64,000 bases of DNA from Solimonas sp. K1W22B-7 (GTDB lineage: Bacteria; Pseudomonadota; Gammaproteobacteria; Nevskiales; Nevskiaceae), in the NCBI RefSeq assembly GCF_003428335.1, contig NZ_CP031704.1:3906001-3970000 (forward strand), given 5' to 3'. The position numbers and the translations under genes were made by a program. Every line of letters begins with the position of its first letter. Position 1 is the first letter of the stretch. Under the pieces are notes generated by a model. It ran no database searches. It was given only the letters and a program-made list of their open reading frames with translations, and was not told the origin of the DNA. Shown here in pieces: positions 54,163 through 62,694 of the stretch.

Positions 54163-54234
54163 GTAGGAGCGGCTGTCAGCCGCGAGCGGAGTGCATCATG
54201 ACCACCGGCCTTCGCGGCTGACAGCCGCTCCTGC
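54163..54234. repeat. REPIN, family A variant (GTAGGAGCGGCTGTCAGCC)
   Basis: GTAGGAGCGGCTGTCAGCCG and the inverted CGGCTGACAGCCGCTCCTGC, about 30 bp apart, following ycgR. Same layout as 32383-32454. Confidence 0.88.
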
Positions 54235-54373
54235 AGTCTGAACACCGGATGCCCCGTTGGAGCGACGCAAGTCGCGATCTTCAATGCCGGGCCGCAGTTT
54301 CCGTAAATCGCGCCACAAGGATGCAGCCCCCCGCCCAAGGCGATACATTCCTGCCAGCCAACCGGGGGGAGAA

Positions 54374-55867
54374 ATGCCAATGCAGCATCCGTGGCGATCG
54401 GGTCCGTGCTGTGCCGTCATCGTCCTGGCCGTGGCGCTGGGCGCCTGCAGCCGCAGCGCGGACGTCAGCTCGGGCTCCGCGCCCCTGGACAAGGCCCGCT
54501 GCGGTCCCGCCGATCTTCCCGAGGGCGACATCCAGGGCCAGGTGCCGCGGGCGGACCGTCTCAGCGGACGCAGCCAGCAGGGCTACCGCTGCAACCTCGA
54601 GCTGGTCGGCCAGTACCAGGGTGAAGGCAGCAGCTGGGTCAGTCCTTCCAGCGGCCATTGCGCTTACCTGTCCACCAGCTTCCTCGGCTCGCCGTACAAG
54701 CGCTCCCCGGGCGTACAGGTGGTCGATGCCTCCGACCCCGCCCATCCCCGGCTCGCGGGCACGCTCGTCAGCCCGTCGATGGCCATCGGCCCCTGGGAAT
54801 CGCTCAAGGTCAACGAAGCGCGCCGGCTCCTGGCCAGCGTGGCCGTCGGCCCTGTCCTCGCCGCCGCGTTCTTCGATGTCTACGACATCGGCCAGGACTG
54901 CAGCCAACCCGTGCACCTCAACAGCCTCGCCGGCACGCCACTGGAACTCCCCACCAACGTCCTCGCGCACGAGGGCGGCTGGTCACCCGACGGCCTCACC
55001 TACTGGTCCAGCGGCCTGGTCGCCGGCTCGCTCACCGCCATCGACGTCACCGAGCCCGCCCACCCGCGCATCCTCTTCACCGGCTTCGCCGGCTTCCCGG
55101 CCAACCACGGCTTCGAGCTGAGCGACGACGGCAACCGCATGTACCTCTCCACCGCCTTTCCCGCGGGCGTCATGATCCTCGACGTCAGCGACATCCAGGC
55201 ACGCAAGGCCGCGCCTTCCATCCGCACGCTCGGCAGGCTGAGCTGGAACCCGGTCGGCGTCGGCCAGCACGCCGTCCCCATCCGCTACCGCGACAAGCCC
55301 TACCTCGTCGCCGTCGACGAATTCGGCTCCGAAGGCGCACGCATCATCGACATCGGCGACGAAAGCGCCCCGCAGGAAGTCGCCCACATCCAGCTCGAGA
55401 TCCAGCGGCCGGAGCACCAGGCTTTGCGCAATGCCGACACCGCCGGCAACGGCCTGTTCGGCTACGAGGCCCACTACTGCAGCGTGGATCGCCGACAGGA
55501 CCCCACCGTGCTGGCCTGCGGATTCTTCCAGTCCGGCATTCGCGTGTTCGACATCCGCAATCCCGCCGCGCCTCGCGAGATCGCCTACTTCAACCCGCCC
55601 GCCCAGACCGGCGCCGCGCGCCTGCGGCTGGCCGGTTCGGAGCACGCCGGCGGCGTCGGCCTCACACCCACCGCCTCCGACATCCCCGACACCGTGGCGA
55701 CCATCGGCAGCTACGTGCTGAACCTGGGCCAGTTCAGCGACGCCAACCTGTCGACCGACTGGTGCACCTCGCCGCCGCGTTTCGTCGGCGACCAGCTCTG
55801 GGTCGCCTGCCAGGACAACGGATTCCTTGTGTTGCGTTTCACCAACGGCGTGTATCCGCTGCAGTGA
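54374..55867 (+). CDS. LVIVD-repeat lipoprotein, predicted beta-propeller
   Basis: About 497 residues; ATG 54374 or 54380, both close behind GGGGGGAG. Lipobox in VALAVALGAC-type signal (VLAVALGACSRSA). The body has LVIVD-like repeats of a beta-propeller: VQVVDASDPAHPRLAGTLV, VYDIGQD, LTAIDVTEPAHPRILF, VMILDVSDIQARK, ARIIDIGDESAPQEVAHI, IRVFDIRNPAAPREIAYF. Paired cysteines are scattered through it (CNLELV, CAYLS, HYCSVD, LACGFF, DWCTSP, WVACQD). Such proteins are surface or periplasmic, with no known activity. Confidence 0.85.
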   Translation: MPMQHPWRSGPCCAVIVLAVALGACSRSADVSSGSAPLDKARCGPADLPEGDIQGQVPRADRLSGRSQQGYRCNLELVGQYQGEGSSWVSPSSGHCAYLSTSFLGSPYKRSPGVQVVDASDPAHPRLAGTLVSPSMAIGPWESLKVNEARRLLASVAVGPVLAAAFFDVYDIGQDCSQPVHLNSLAGTPLELPTNVLAHEGGWSPDGLTYWSSGLVAGSLTAIDVTEPAHPRILFTGFAGFPANHGFELSDDGNRMYLSTAFPAGVMILDVSDIQARKAAPSIRTLGRLSWNPVGVGQHAVPIRYRDKPYLVAVDEFGSEGARIIDIGDESAPQEVAHIQLEIQRPEHQALRNADTAGNGLFGYEAHYCSVDRRQDPTVLACGFFQSGIRVFDIRNPAAPREIAYFNPPAQTGAARLRLAGSEHAGGVGLTPTASDIPDTVATIGSYVLNLGQFSDANLSTDWCTSPPRFVGDQLWVACQDNGFLVLRFTNGVYPLQ

Positions 55868-56011
55868 GGCTCGCGGACATCATCGCAGGAACGTAGCCCT
55901 GTTTCGTGTAGCGAGCCGGGATTCTTATTTACCCTCCACCAAACCGCTCATCCCGAGTGCCGCGTAGCGGTGTATCGAGGGACGCGCAAAGCCTACGGGG
56001 CGACTACGGAA

Positions 56012-56614
56012 TCAGTCCACGATCTCGATATCCAGGCTTCTCAGCAGGTTTACCGCATCGGGCAAGCTGAACCGGGCACCCGTAACCTTGCTGGTCCTGA
56101 CATCGATCACGTAATGGGTCGCGTCGCTGAAGTCAGCCTTCACCAGCTTCGTGTGATGAAACGTGGCGCCTGCGAAATCCGTCTGGATGAAGCTGGCATG
56201 CCCGCAGTCCGCTTCCGTGAAATCGACGTCATGGGCCTGGCAGGCTTCCATCTTCATTTCCTGCAGGAAGAGCCCGAAGAAGGAGGAAGAGTTCAGCAGG
56301 CATTCCTCGAAGCGGAGCTGTCCGCTCAGGGACACCGTGGGCCAGCGCGCGGTAGTCCAGTCGATGCCGATCAGCTTGCAGGACGAGAACGAAACCTCGC
56401 GGAACGAGCTGTCCCTGATCCTGGCCAGGCTGAGGTTGCAGCCGGAAAACTCGCAGCTGTCGAAGCGGCATTGCGTGAGCTTCGCGTTGGAGAAACTGCA
56501 TTTGACGAAACTGCAGTCGTAAAAGCTCACGCCCTGCAACTCACCCTCTTCCAGGTCGAGCTTCTCGAATACCTCTCCGGAGTACTCGGCCCGTTCAAAA
56601 ATGACTTTGTTCAT
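56012..56614 (-). CDS. pentapeptide-repeat protein
   Basis: 200 residues, no signal peptide, built of A(D/N)LXX-like repeats: LDLEEGELQGVSFYDCSFVK, CSFSNAKLTQCRFDSCEFSG, CNLSLARIRDSSFREVSFSS, ADCGHASFIQTDFAGATFHH. These form a right-handed four-sided helix. Some relatives protect gyrase or serve as immunity or effector proteins; nothing here decides. First of a series of small minus-strand genes with lower GC. Confidence 0.87.
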   Translation of the reverse strand: MNKVIFERAEYSGEVFEKLDLEEGELQGVSFYDCSFVKCSFSNAKLTQCRFDSCEFSGCNLSLARIRDSSFREVSFSSCKLIGIDWTTARWPTVSLSGQLRFEECLLNSSSFFGLFLQEMKMEACQAHDVDFTEADCGHASFIQTDFAGATFHHTKLVKADFSDATHYVIDVRTSKVTGARFSLPDAVNLLRSLDIEIVD

Positions 56615-56633
56615 TGTATCCGACCCGATTGCC

Positions 56634-56948
56634 CTACTTCGCCCGATGCCACCGCAACGGCTTGGAAACCTCCCTCACCACCACCCCTTTCGCCTCAAGG
56701 TCCAGTTGCACACACTTGAGCCACCACCCCGCCTTCGCGCCGCCGGGAAACTCCGCCTCGGGCAGATGCGCCCGCACCGCCCCCGACATCTCGGCGCCCG
56801 TCAGCCCCGGCGCCTTGCGCGGCAGCACCTTCAGGAGCGCCGCCTTCATCGCGTTGTATTTCCCGGCATCCACCGTGTACGTGTGCCCCGGGGACACCAC
56901 GTTCTCCACGACGACTCGCTCGCTACCGCCTTTCGATGCTGATGGCAT
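56634..56948 (-). CDS. small conserved protein, possibly DUF6958
   Basis: 104 residues from the ATG at 56948 (AAGGAG upstream). VVVENVVSPGHTYTVDAGKYNAMKAALLKVLPRKAPGLTGAEMSGAVRAHLPEAEFPGGAKAGWWLKCVQLDLEAKGVVVRE..PLRWHR resembles a small family seen scattered in proteobacteria, which I recall as DUF6958. The second half reads like a winged-helix (GWWLKCVQLDLEAKG). Function unknown; 19 bp from the pentapeptide gene end. Confidence 0.7.
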   Translation of the reverse strand: MPSASKGGSERVVVENVVSPGHTYTVDAGKYNAMKAALLKVLPRKAPGLTGAEMSGAVRAHLPEAEFPGGAKAGWWLKCVQLDLEAKGVVVREVSKPLRWHRAK

Positions 56949-57101
56949 GTGAACTCCTTTTTGTCGCTGCGCCGGCCTACTGCGGCACAACCAGCGTGCA
57001 GGACGGGAAATCGTAGCGCATCCCGCCCTACGGTCCTTGGTCGGCAGCCAGACTTCGGATTCAGGGGAGAGTTGGTTTGGGGTCAGGGGTGACGGCAGCG
57101 G

Positions 57102-57452
57102 CTACTCAAGAGGCTCCTGGTACTCCACGGGAACAAGCTCGCCAGTCTCTTCATCACGCGCAAAAGCGCTGCAGGGCGGTGCATCCAGCAGCGGAATGAT
57201 GTCCGGGCTGTAGTTGGCGATGGTGTTCACATCGTAGATGCCGTGATTCCGGGGATTGTCCATGTATTCCTGGGACTCCTCACCGGAGGTGAAGCACCAA
57301 CCGCTGTCATGCGGTCGATGGGTCGGCTCCCGCACCATGTAGCCCACCTTCCTGCCTTGGACCGTGATCATGTCGGTGGCAATGCAACCGCCGTATCCCT
57401 TCGCCAGATCCCTGATCTCGCTCGCCTTGAGGACGTAGGTCTTCTGTTTCAT
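57102..57452 (-). CDS. DUF2185/Imm33-like immunity-type protein
   Basis: 116 residues from the ATG at 57452. The DUF2185 pattern is clear: CIATDMITVQGRKVGYMVRE, DSGWCFTSGEESQEYMDNPRN, GIYDVNTIANYSPDIIPLLDAP, SAFARDEETGELV. The domain is listed among predicted immunity proteins of polymorphic toxin systems. No toxin partner is adjacent. Confidence 0.85.
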   Translation of the reverse strand: MKQKTYVLKASEIRDLAKGYGGCIATDMITVQGRKVGYMVREPTHRPHDSGWCFTSGEESQEYMDNPRNHGIYDVNTIANYSPDIIPLLDAPPCSAFARDEETGELVPVEYQEPLE

Positions 57453-57480
57453 GCTCGTCGATAAACCTGGTTTATAAATC

Positions 57481-57581
57481 GTAGGGCGGGAGCATCCCGC
57501 CGGCAACTGCTCCTGCGTTGCCCTACCTCGGGCATCCATGCCCTCGCATTCCGCGACCGGCGGGTCATCGACCCGCCCTAC
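57481..57581. repeat. REP-like inverted pair, family C (GTAGGGCGGG type)
   Basis: GTAGGGCGGGAGCATCCCGCC and the inverted GGCGGGTCATCGACCCGCCC..TAC. Single, more diverged units lie at about 57002-57031 and 58278-58308. Confidence 0.75.
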
Positions 57582-57641
57582 GGGCTACGGGCTCGATTCA
57601 CGCGCGAATCCCATGCCCGCAATATTTCCATCTTCCACGCC

Positions 57642-58187
57642 TCACCGCACCACCACCCTCGCAGTCTTCAGCCACTCGATCCAGCGAAGACACAAATCCT
57701 CCGGGATTCGTGCCGAGCGAATGGCGCGCTGGGCCACATACAAGGACTGCTTGCCCTGCATCAACAGCCACACCGCGGATTCCGCATGCCCGTCCTTTGG
57801 CGTCCGCTCGCAGCTGAAGGTGAATATCATGCGGGGATACTCGGCATCGGCCTCGACGTCACGTATCTCGAACACCGCCCCAGGACAAGTCTTCTCGAGT
57901 TGAGTCTTGTAGGTCTCATAGCCCATGGCAATCGACGGCAGAACCGTACCCTTGTTCGAGATCATGGTGCCCAGTTCGGTCCAGTTGTCGACGGTCTCCT
58001 CCCCCCGCACGATCTCGATCATCTGCACACGGGAATTTTCCTGCTTGTTTGCCGCCTTCCAGCCCTCCTCGTCCGGCCAGTCGAGCAACATCCCTTCGAC
58101 AGGGCGCGCCGGCGACTCCGAGTCCGCCAGGACGACAGGGGCCAAGAATGCCAGGCCCAAGACCGCGGCAAATCGTATGCCGCGCAT
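57642..58187 (-). CDS. exported protein of unknown function
   Basis: 181 residues from the ATG at 58187, chosen for GGAGG eight bases upstream. Signal peptide MRGIRFAAVLGLAFLAPVVLA. The mature part: VEGMLLDWPDEEGWKAANKQENSRVQMIEIVRGEETVDNWTELGTM, two cysteines (KTCPGAVFE, FTFSCERT), and VWLLMQGKQSLYVAQRAIRSARIPEDLCLRWIEWLK. No family I can name. A periplasmic immunity or lipoprotein-like role is conceivable because of its company. Confidence 0.72.
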   Translation of the reverse strand: MRGIRFAAVLGLAFLAPVVLADSESPARPVEGMLLDWPDEEGWKAANKQENSRVQMIEIVRGEETVDNWTELGTMISNKGTVLPSIAMGYETYKTQLEKTCPGAVFEIRDVEADAEYPRMIFTFSCERTPKDGHAESAVWLLMQGKQSLYVAQRAIRSARIPEDLCLRWIEWLKTARVVVR

Positions 58188-58352
58188 AGTTCTTGCCTCC
58201 ATGAAGTTCAAGCTCTAGACGATATGACCGCGGGTGTGGGGCGGATCAACGATCCCAATGGCACTACCTTAAGCTCGTGTAGGGCGGGAAAGCGGAGCGC
58301 ATCCCACCTTCTGGAATGCATCGATCGTTAGCCTTCAAATCGGAATATTTCA

Positions 58353-58736
58353 CTAGCTGATGATCTTCCAATCATCGTCACAGCGATAAGGATATCTAAA
58401 CTCCCCCCAATCAGTGCAACAGTGATTCAACTGGAAGCGCTTCATGATGAGCGTCAGGGTGTGCGGTGAGGCATGGTTTGTTGCACTGATGAGATGAACC
58501 TGACCTTTCTCATATTCATGAAGTGAAATGTAGAATCCCGAGTCGTATCGCGAGTCAACAGCACTTCCGAACGAGTGCCTGTCCTTGTATGAATGCCACT
58601 CCAGATTCTGAAGCAACTGAGCAAGAACCCGCGCGACTTCATCGCGTGATCCCAAGGGATCACTGAGCATGGAAGGCCACTCAATTACTGGCGGCGCTCC
58701 GGGAGCGCATCGGTATATGTAGAAGCGGAAGCTCAC
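58353..58736 (-). CDS. unknown small protein of the immunity-like array
   Basis: About 127 residues if the GTG at 58736 is used (MSFRFYIYRCAPGAPPVIEW); a TTG at 58751 is the other option. One mixed alpha/beta domain: SRDEVARVLAQLLQNLEWHSYKDRHSFGSAVDSRYDSGFYISLHEYEKGQVHLISATNHASPHTL.. ending CTDWGEFRYPYRCDDDWKIIS. GC is clearly lower than in the core genes. Size, single domain and neighbours fit an immunity protein, but no family match is claimed. Confidence 0.6.
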   Translation of the reverse strand: MSFRFYIYRCAPGAPPVIEWPSMLSDPLGSRDEVARVLAQLLQNLEWHSYKDRHSFGSAVDSRYDSGFYISLHEYEKGQVHLISATNHASPHTLTLIMKRFQLNHCCTDWGEFRYPYRCDDDWKIIS

Positions 58737-58784
58737 ACGACCTACGTGCAAAACGGAGCGCGTGATGGCATCGCGCCGTTCGCC

Positions 58785-59291
58785 CTAACTGAACTTCTTG
58801 CTGAGCTTGGGAAACCGCTCGTCAAGATCAGACTCCTCCCACGGGGTGCCGGAGGTGCCGGTGCGCATCGGCAGGTCATGACTCGGGAAATCATCGCTGG
58901 TCTTCCCGGTCTTCTCTTCCCAGACCTCGGACGCGACATACTGATACCCCTCGATCTGGCACTCCCCGTCATGTTCTTTCACGACCTTGACCAGGGACTC
59001 AGGATCGGCGAGCGCAGCCTCATAGGCTTTTTCTCCGCGAGAAATAAGCCATCCTCTGAAATCCATGAAGCCATCGTCCGAACAGCCTCCGCCAATGATG
59101 TAGGCCGCACCCCACAGATCCCAAGTGTCTGCCCTGCCGTGGTACTCACTGAGAATACGATCGAACGATACGATCTCCGCAGGCTCCAGTGAAGACAGGC
59201 GTTCCCTGAGGGTCTCCAGTTGCTCCTCCGGATCATCCTCTGCGTCACGTCGCGATGCGTCGATGATCTTCCAGAATGCTGCCTTGTCCAC
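58785..59291 (-). CDS. DUF4240-like protein
   Basis: 168 residues from the GTG at 59291, with AAGGAG five bases upstream. The N-terminal MDKAAFWKIIDASRRDAEDDPEEQLETLRERL and LWGAAYIIGGGCSDDGFMDFRGWLISRGEKAYEAALADPESL are typical of DUF4240, a domain frequent in lone immunity-type genes. C-terminal part is acidic and Pro/Ser-rich. Lower GC. Confidence 0.82.
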   Translation of the reverse strand: MDKAAFWKIIDASRRDAEDDPEEQLETLRERLSSLEPAEIVSFDRILSEYHGRADTWDLWGAAYIIGGGCSDDGFMDFRGWLISRGEKAYEAALADPESLVKVVKEHDGECQIEGYQYVASEVWEEKTGKTSDDFPSHDLPMRTGTSGTPWEESDLDERFPKLSKKFS

Positions 59292-59430
59292 AGGGTCTCC
59301 TTGGTGATGCAAGCGTATGGCCAACTCTGTCGCAGGATTGAGAGCAGAGCAATCTGACAGTCGATTCAGGTTCTCGGACCTGAGGGCGAAACACTGACTC
59401 CCTACGAACTCGCGTGCCGGATACCCTTAC

Positions 59431-59892
59431 TCAAACTCGTCCACGCCGCAGCGATAGCGAAGACGTGGCCGCCGGCAGGAGCGCCGTATCGAGGGGCGCC
59501 ACACGAAAAGGATGAGCCGGATTGGCAGCCACGAAGTGGCGAACGTCCCTGAACCGCTCGGGCAGTGGAGGCGCCGCCGGATGGCTGCGGCAGCTGAAGA
59601 ACCTGAAGCCATACGCATACAGCGCCTGGACTTTGCGCCACTGTTCCGTGTTTCCCATCGCGGGCGCCTTGAAGGAGCGCCCCATCCAATGGATTTCCTT
59701 GCTGCACTGGGGGCAGCGGGCTGCCGCATCCTGACGCGGATGAATCTTGAAGCTCTTGCGGCATGCGAAGCAGGCATGCGCGACCAGATACGATTCAGCA
59801 AGGGCAACGACGCCCTTGGACGGTGACGGCTTGCGAGTTCCCAGCGCACGCCGAAGTGCCATGCGCCGCCACTTTTCAGTATTGGTATTCAT
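59431..59892 (-). CDS. zinc-ribbon protein of unknown function
   Basis: 153 residues. Two CxxC pairs form a zinc ribbon: HACFACRKSFKIHPRQDAAARCPQCSKEIHWMGRSFKAP, followed by MGNTEQWRKVQALYAYGFRFFSCRS and a Pro-rich segment. The basic N-terminus (WRRMALRRALGTRKPSPSK) could touch nucleic acid. Not recognised beyond the ribbon. It ends 138 bp before the DUF4240-like gene begins. Confidence 0.65.
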   Translation of the reverse strand: MNTNTEKWRRMALRRALGTRKPSPSKGVVALAESYLVAHACFACRKSFKIHPRQDAAARCPQCSKEIHWMGRSFKAPAMGNTEQWRKVQALYAYGFRFFSCRSHPAAPPLPERFRDVRHFVAANPAHPFRVAPLDTALLPAATSSLSLRRGRV

Positions 59893-59927
59893 GCGTTGTC
59901 GGCAACCCGATGATAAAACTGATCGAG

Positions 59928-60374
59928 CTATCCGGGACTATCGCAAAATCTCCACCCTCCCCCCCGCAACCGCTCCAGCGTCCGCTCCAGCTGCTCCAGC
60001 TCCAGCGGCTTGTTCAAAAACCCGCTCGCATGCCCCTTGAACGCCGCATGCACGTCGCGATCGTCGTCGGAAGACGTCAGCATCACCACCGCCAGCGCCG
60101 CCAGCGCCGCATCCCGGCTGTCGCGGATCGCCGACAGCACCTCGGCGCCCTTCATGCCGGGCATGTTGATGTCCAGCAGCACCAGCGACGGCAGGCCGCC
60201 GGCGGCGGCGGCGGCGGCGAGCTGCTCCAGGGCCTCCTCGCCGGACTCGCAGTGCAGCAGCGGGTTCTTCACGCCGGCCTTCTGCAGGCCGCGCTGCACG
60301 GCGAAGAAATCGTCGGGGTTGTCGTCCACCACCAGGAAGCTGTGGGCGGGCATCGCCTTCTTGTCATTGCTCAT
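59928..60374 (-). CDS. single-domain response regulator
   Basis: 148 residues from the ATG at 60374 (GAGAGGG upstream). Canonical receiver: FLVVDDNPDDFFAVQRGLQ, acceptor Asp in SLVLLDINMPGMKGAEVL, Ser/Thr in VVMLTSSDDD, Lys in GFLNKPLE; no output domain. The type is that of Rcp1, the partner of cyanobacterial phytochrome Cph1. It overlaps the kinase gene by 11 bp, so it is almost surely the kinase's partner. Confidence 0.93.
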   Translation of the reverse strand: MSNDKKAMPAHSFLVVDDNPDDFFAVQRGLQKAGVKNPLLHCESGEEALEQLAAAAAAGGLPSLVLLDINMPGMKGAEVLSAIRDSRDAALAALAVVMLTSSDDDRDVHAAFKGHASGFLNKPLELEQLERTLERLRGGGWRFCDSPG

Positions 60375-62412
60375 CGGGGTCCCTCTCCGGCAAGGTGAAA
60401 TAGAAACTGGTGCGCTGTCCGGGCACCGACTCGATCCAGATGCGCCCACCGTGCATGTGCACGATCTTCTGCACGATGGTCAGGCCCACGCCGGTGCCGC
60501 CGCCGTAGGCGTCGCGCTTGTGCAGGCGCTCGAACAGGGTGAAGACGCGGCCGCGGTGCTCGGGCTTGATGCCGATGCCGTTGTCGCGCACGTAGAACAC
60601 GCGCTCCATGTTGATCGGCTCGCAGCCGATCTCGATCCAGCGCTCGTCCTTGTCGTTGTACTTGATGGCGTTGGTGATGAGGTTGCGGAACAGCTCGCCG
60701 ACGCGCACACGGTCGCACCGGGCGCGCGGCAGCGGCCGCGGCATGCGCAGCGCCACGTTCTTTTCCTTCAGGCTGAAATCCAGCGACTCCAGGACGTCGT
60801 TCAGCACGGCGTTGAGATCGGTGTCCTCGCGCTCCAGGCCGCTGCGGCCAAGGCGCGAGATGTGCAGCAGCTCGGCGATCAGCTGTTCCATGCGCTTGGC
60901 CTGGTCGCGGATCTTCTGGATCATGGAGCGGCCCTCGTCGTCCAGACGATCGGCGTAGTCCTGCTGCAGGTACTCGGCGAAGCTGGCGATGCCGCGCAGC
61001 GGTTCCTTGAGGTCGTGCGAGGCGATGTAGGTGAAGTCGTCCAGCTCGCGGTTGGAGCGCTCCAGCTCCTGGCGCGCCAGCGCCAGGCGGGTGGCGTCCC
61101 AGTTGGCGCCGGCCACGCGCAGCGCCTTGCCTTTTTCATCGCGCAGGATCGTTGCGCGCACCTGGATCACGCGCATGCGGCCGTCCTCGAACTGCAGGCG
61201 CACCTCGTCGAAGAAATCGGTCTGGTCGCCGGCCAGCGCGACGCGGATGCGCTGCTCGAAGGCCTTGCGGTCCTCGGCATGGATCACCGGCAGCAGCCCG
61301 GCCAGCGACAGCGCCCGGGTCTCCTGGCGCAGCTGCAGCAGGCGGTTGAGCGAGTCGTCGTGCTCGAAGCGGTCTTCCTTGACATGCCAGATCCACACGG
61401 CGATCTGCGCCGCGCTGGTGGCGATGCGGTAGCGCTCCTCCATCTCGCGCAGCCTTTCCTGCTGCCGGCGCTGCTCGGTCAGGTCCCAGACCATGCCGGC
61501 GATGCTGACGGCGGCGCCCAGGTGGTTGCGCTCGGCCTTGGCGCGAGAGCTGATGTAGCGCACCTCGCCGTTGGGGCGCAGCACGCGGTACTCGTCCTCG
61601 TAGTCGGCCCCGCCGAAGCGCACGAAGCGCGTGTAGCGCTCCATCACGCGCGGGCGGTCTTCCGGGTGCATGCGGTCCATGTAGTCGGACATGCGGTCGG
61701 AAAAGCGCTCGCCTTCCAGGCCCAGCACCGACTGGATGTGGCCGTCCACCTTCAGTTCCACCAGCGGGTCGCTGGTGGACCAGGCGCCCAGGCCCGGCGA
61801 GTCCAGCGCCAGTTGCAGGCGCTCCTGCGTGGCGCGCGCCAGCTTCAGCGCGCGGTCGCGGCCGGCGAAGATCTGCAGGCCGTGCAGCACGATGATGGTC
61901 AGCAGCAGCGCCTGCCAGATGTCGGCCGGGGACAGCCCGCCCGCGGTGTAGCGCCCGCGCAGGAACAGCATCAATGCCCCCGCCACCGCGCCGCCCGCCA
62001 GGGCCTCGACGTAGTGCCGGTACTGGTTGCGCAGGCCCAGGTCGGCATAGGCCAGGTAGAACACCAGCAGCGTCGGCATGCCCGGCAGCGGGTCGTGCGG
62101 CACCCCCACCACCATGGCGTTGAGGTCGATGAAGATCATCGCGCGCTGCAGCAAGGGCGTCAGGCGCTGGCCGCGGGCCAGCACCATGACCGCCGTCACC
62201 GCCAGGATGTAGCACCACATCGCCATCGCGATGCCGGTGCGGTCCAGGAAGCCCGGCGCCACGCCCAGCAGGCTGATGTAGAGGAACAGCAGGCCGGCGA
62301 AGACGATGCGATAGAGGAACTGCGAGTAGTAGGCGATCTGGCGCAGCGCCGGCTGCGCGCGGACATGACGCCCGGCACGCTGGCGAACATCCATGGCAGC
62401 CGCGACCGACAC
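60364..62412 (-). CDS. membrane-bound PAS sensor histidine kinase
   Basis: 682 residues; GTG start at 62412 supported by GGAGGAG six bases upstream. Five to six N-terminal helices (about 25-180), two PAS/PAC units (about 200-320 and 325-440; YRVLRPNGEVRYISSRA, IAGMVWDLTEQRRQQERL), HisKA with phospho-accepting His466 in FTYIASHDLKEPLRGIASFAEYL, and HATPase with ELFRNLITNAIKYN, VRDNGIGIKPEHRG and GGGTGVGLTIVQKIV. It lacks the GAF/PHY domains of phytochromes. Signal unknown; output goes to the single-domain regulator next to it. Confidence 0.93.
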   Translation of the reverse strand: MSVAAAMDVRQRAGRHVRAQPALRQIAYYSQFLYRIVFAGLLFLYISLLGVAPGFLDRTGIAMAMWCYILAVTAVMVLARGQRLTPLLQRAMIFIDLNAMVVGVPHDPLPGMPTLLVFYLAYADLGLRNQYRHYVEALAGGAVAGALMLFLRGRYTAGGLSPADIWQALLLTIIVLHGLQIFAGRDRALKLARATQERLQLALDSPGLGAWSTSDPLVELKVDGHIQSVLGLEGERFSDRMSDYMDRMHPEDRPRVMERYTRFVRFGGADYEDEYRVLRPNGEVRYISSRAKAERNHLGAAVSIAGMVWDLTEQRRQQERLREMEERYRIATSAAQIAVWIWHVKEDRFEHDDSLNRLLQLRQETRALSLAGLLPVIHAEDRKAFEQRIRVALAGDQTDFFDEVRLQFEDGRMRVIQVRATILRDEKGKALRVAGANWDATRLALARQELERSNRELDDFTYIASHDLKEPLRGIASFAEYLQQDYADRLDDEGRSMIQKIRDQAKRMEQLIAELLHISRLGRSGLEREDTDLNAVLNDVLESLDFSLKEKNVALRMPRPLPRARCDRVRVGELFRNLITNAIKYNDKDERWIEIGCEPINMERVFYVRDNGIGIKPEHRGRVFTLFERLHKRDAYGGGTGVGLTIVQKIVHMHGGRIWIESVPGQRTSFYFTLPERDPDEQ

Positions 62413-62694
62413 GCTGGGCTCCTCCGCCGCCGGTTCTAGGTTTCCGGCTTATGGCATTGATCTTACTCAAAATCAGCCCACAATCCACGTTTCTGCGCCG
62501 CGGCCGTCACAGTCCGGGCCATCCGCCACCCTTGTCGAATCAAAAACCTGATTCACCTGTCAGTATTCTTGAGTAATGCACCGCCTTTCCGGATTTTCTT
62601 TCCGGCAGGCCACGAATTCGCAATAATCGCCGCACAGAATCCGCTTGGCGCGGATCACTATCGGCTTTCGGCCTGCGGGGATTGGGGGAACAGG

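Noticed and set aside
60010-62439. 809-codon open frame on the plus strand
   Set aside because: It lies antisense to the histidine kinase, whose domains are unmistakable; long antisense frames are expected at this GC content.
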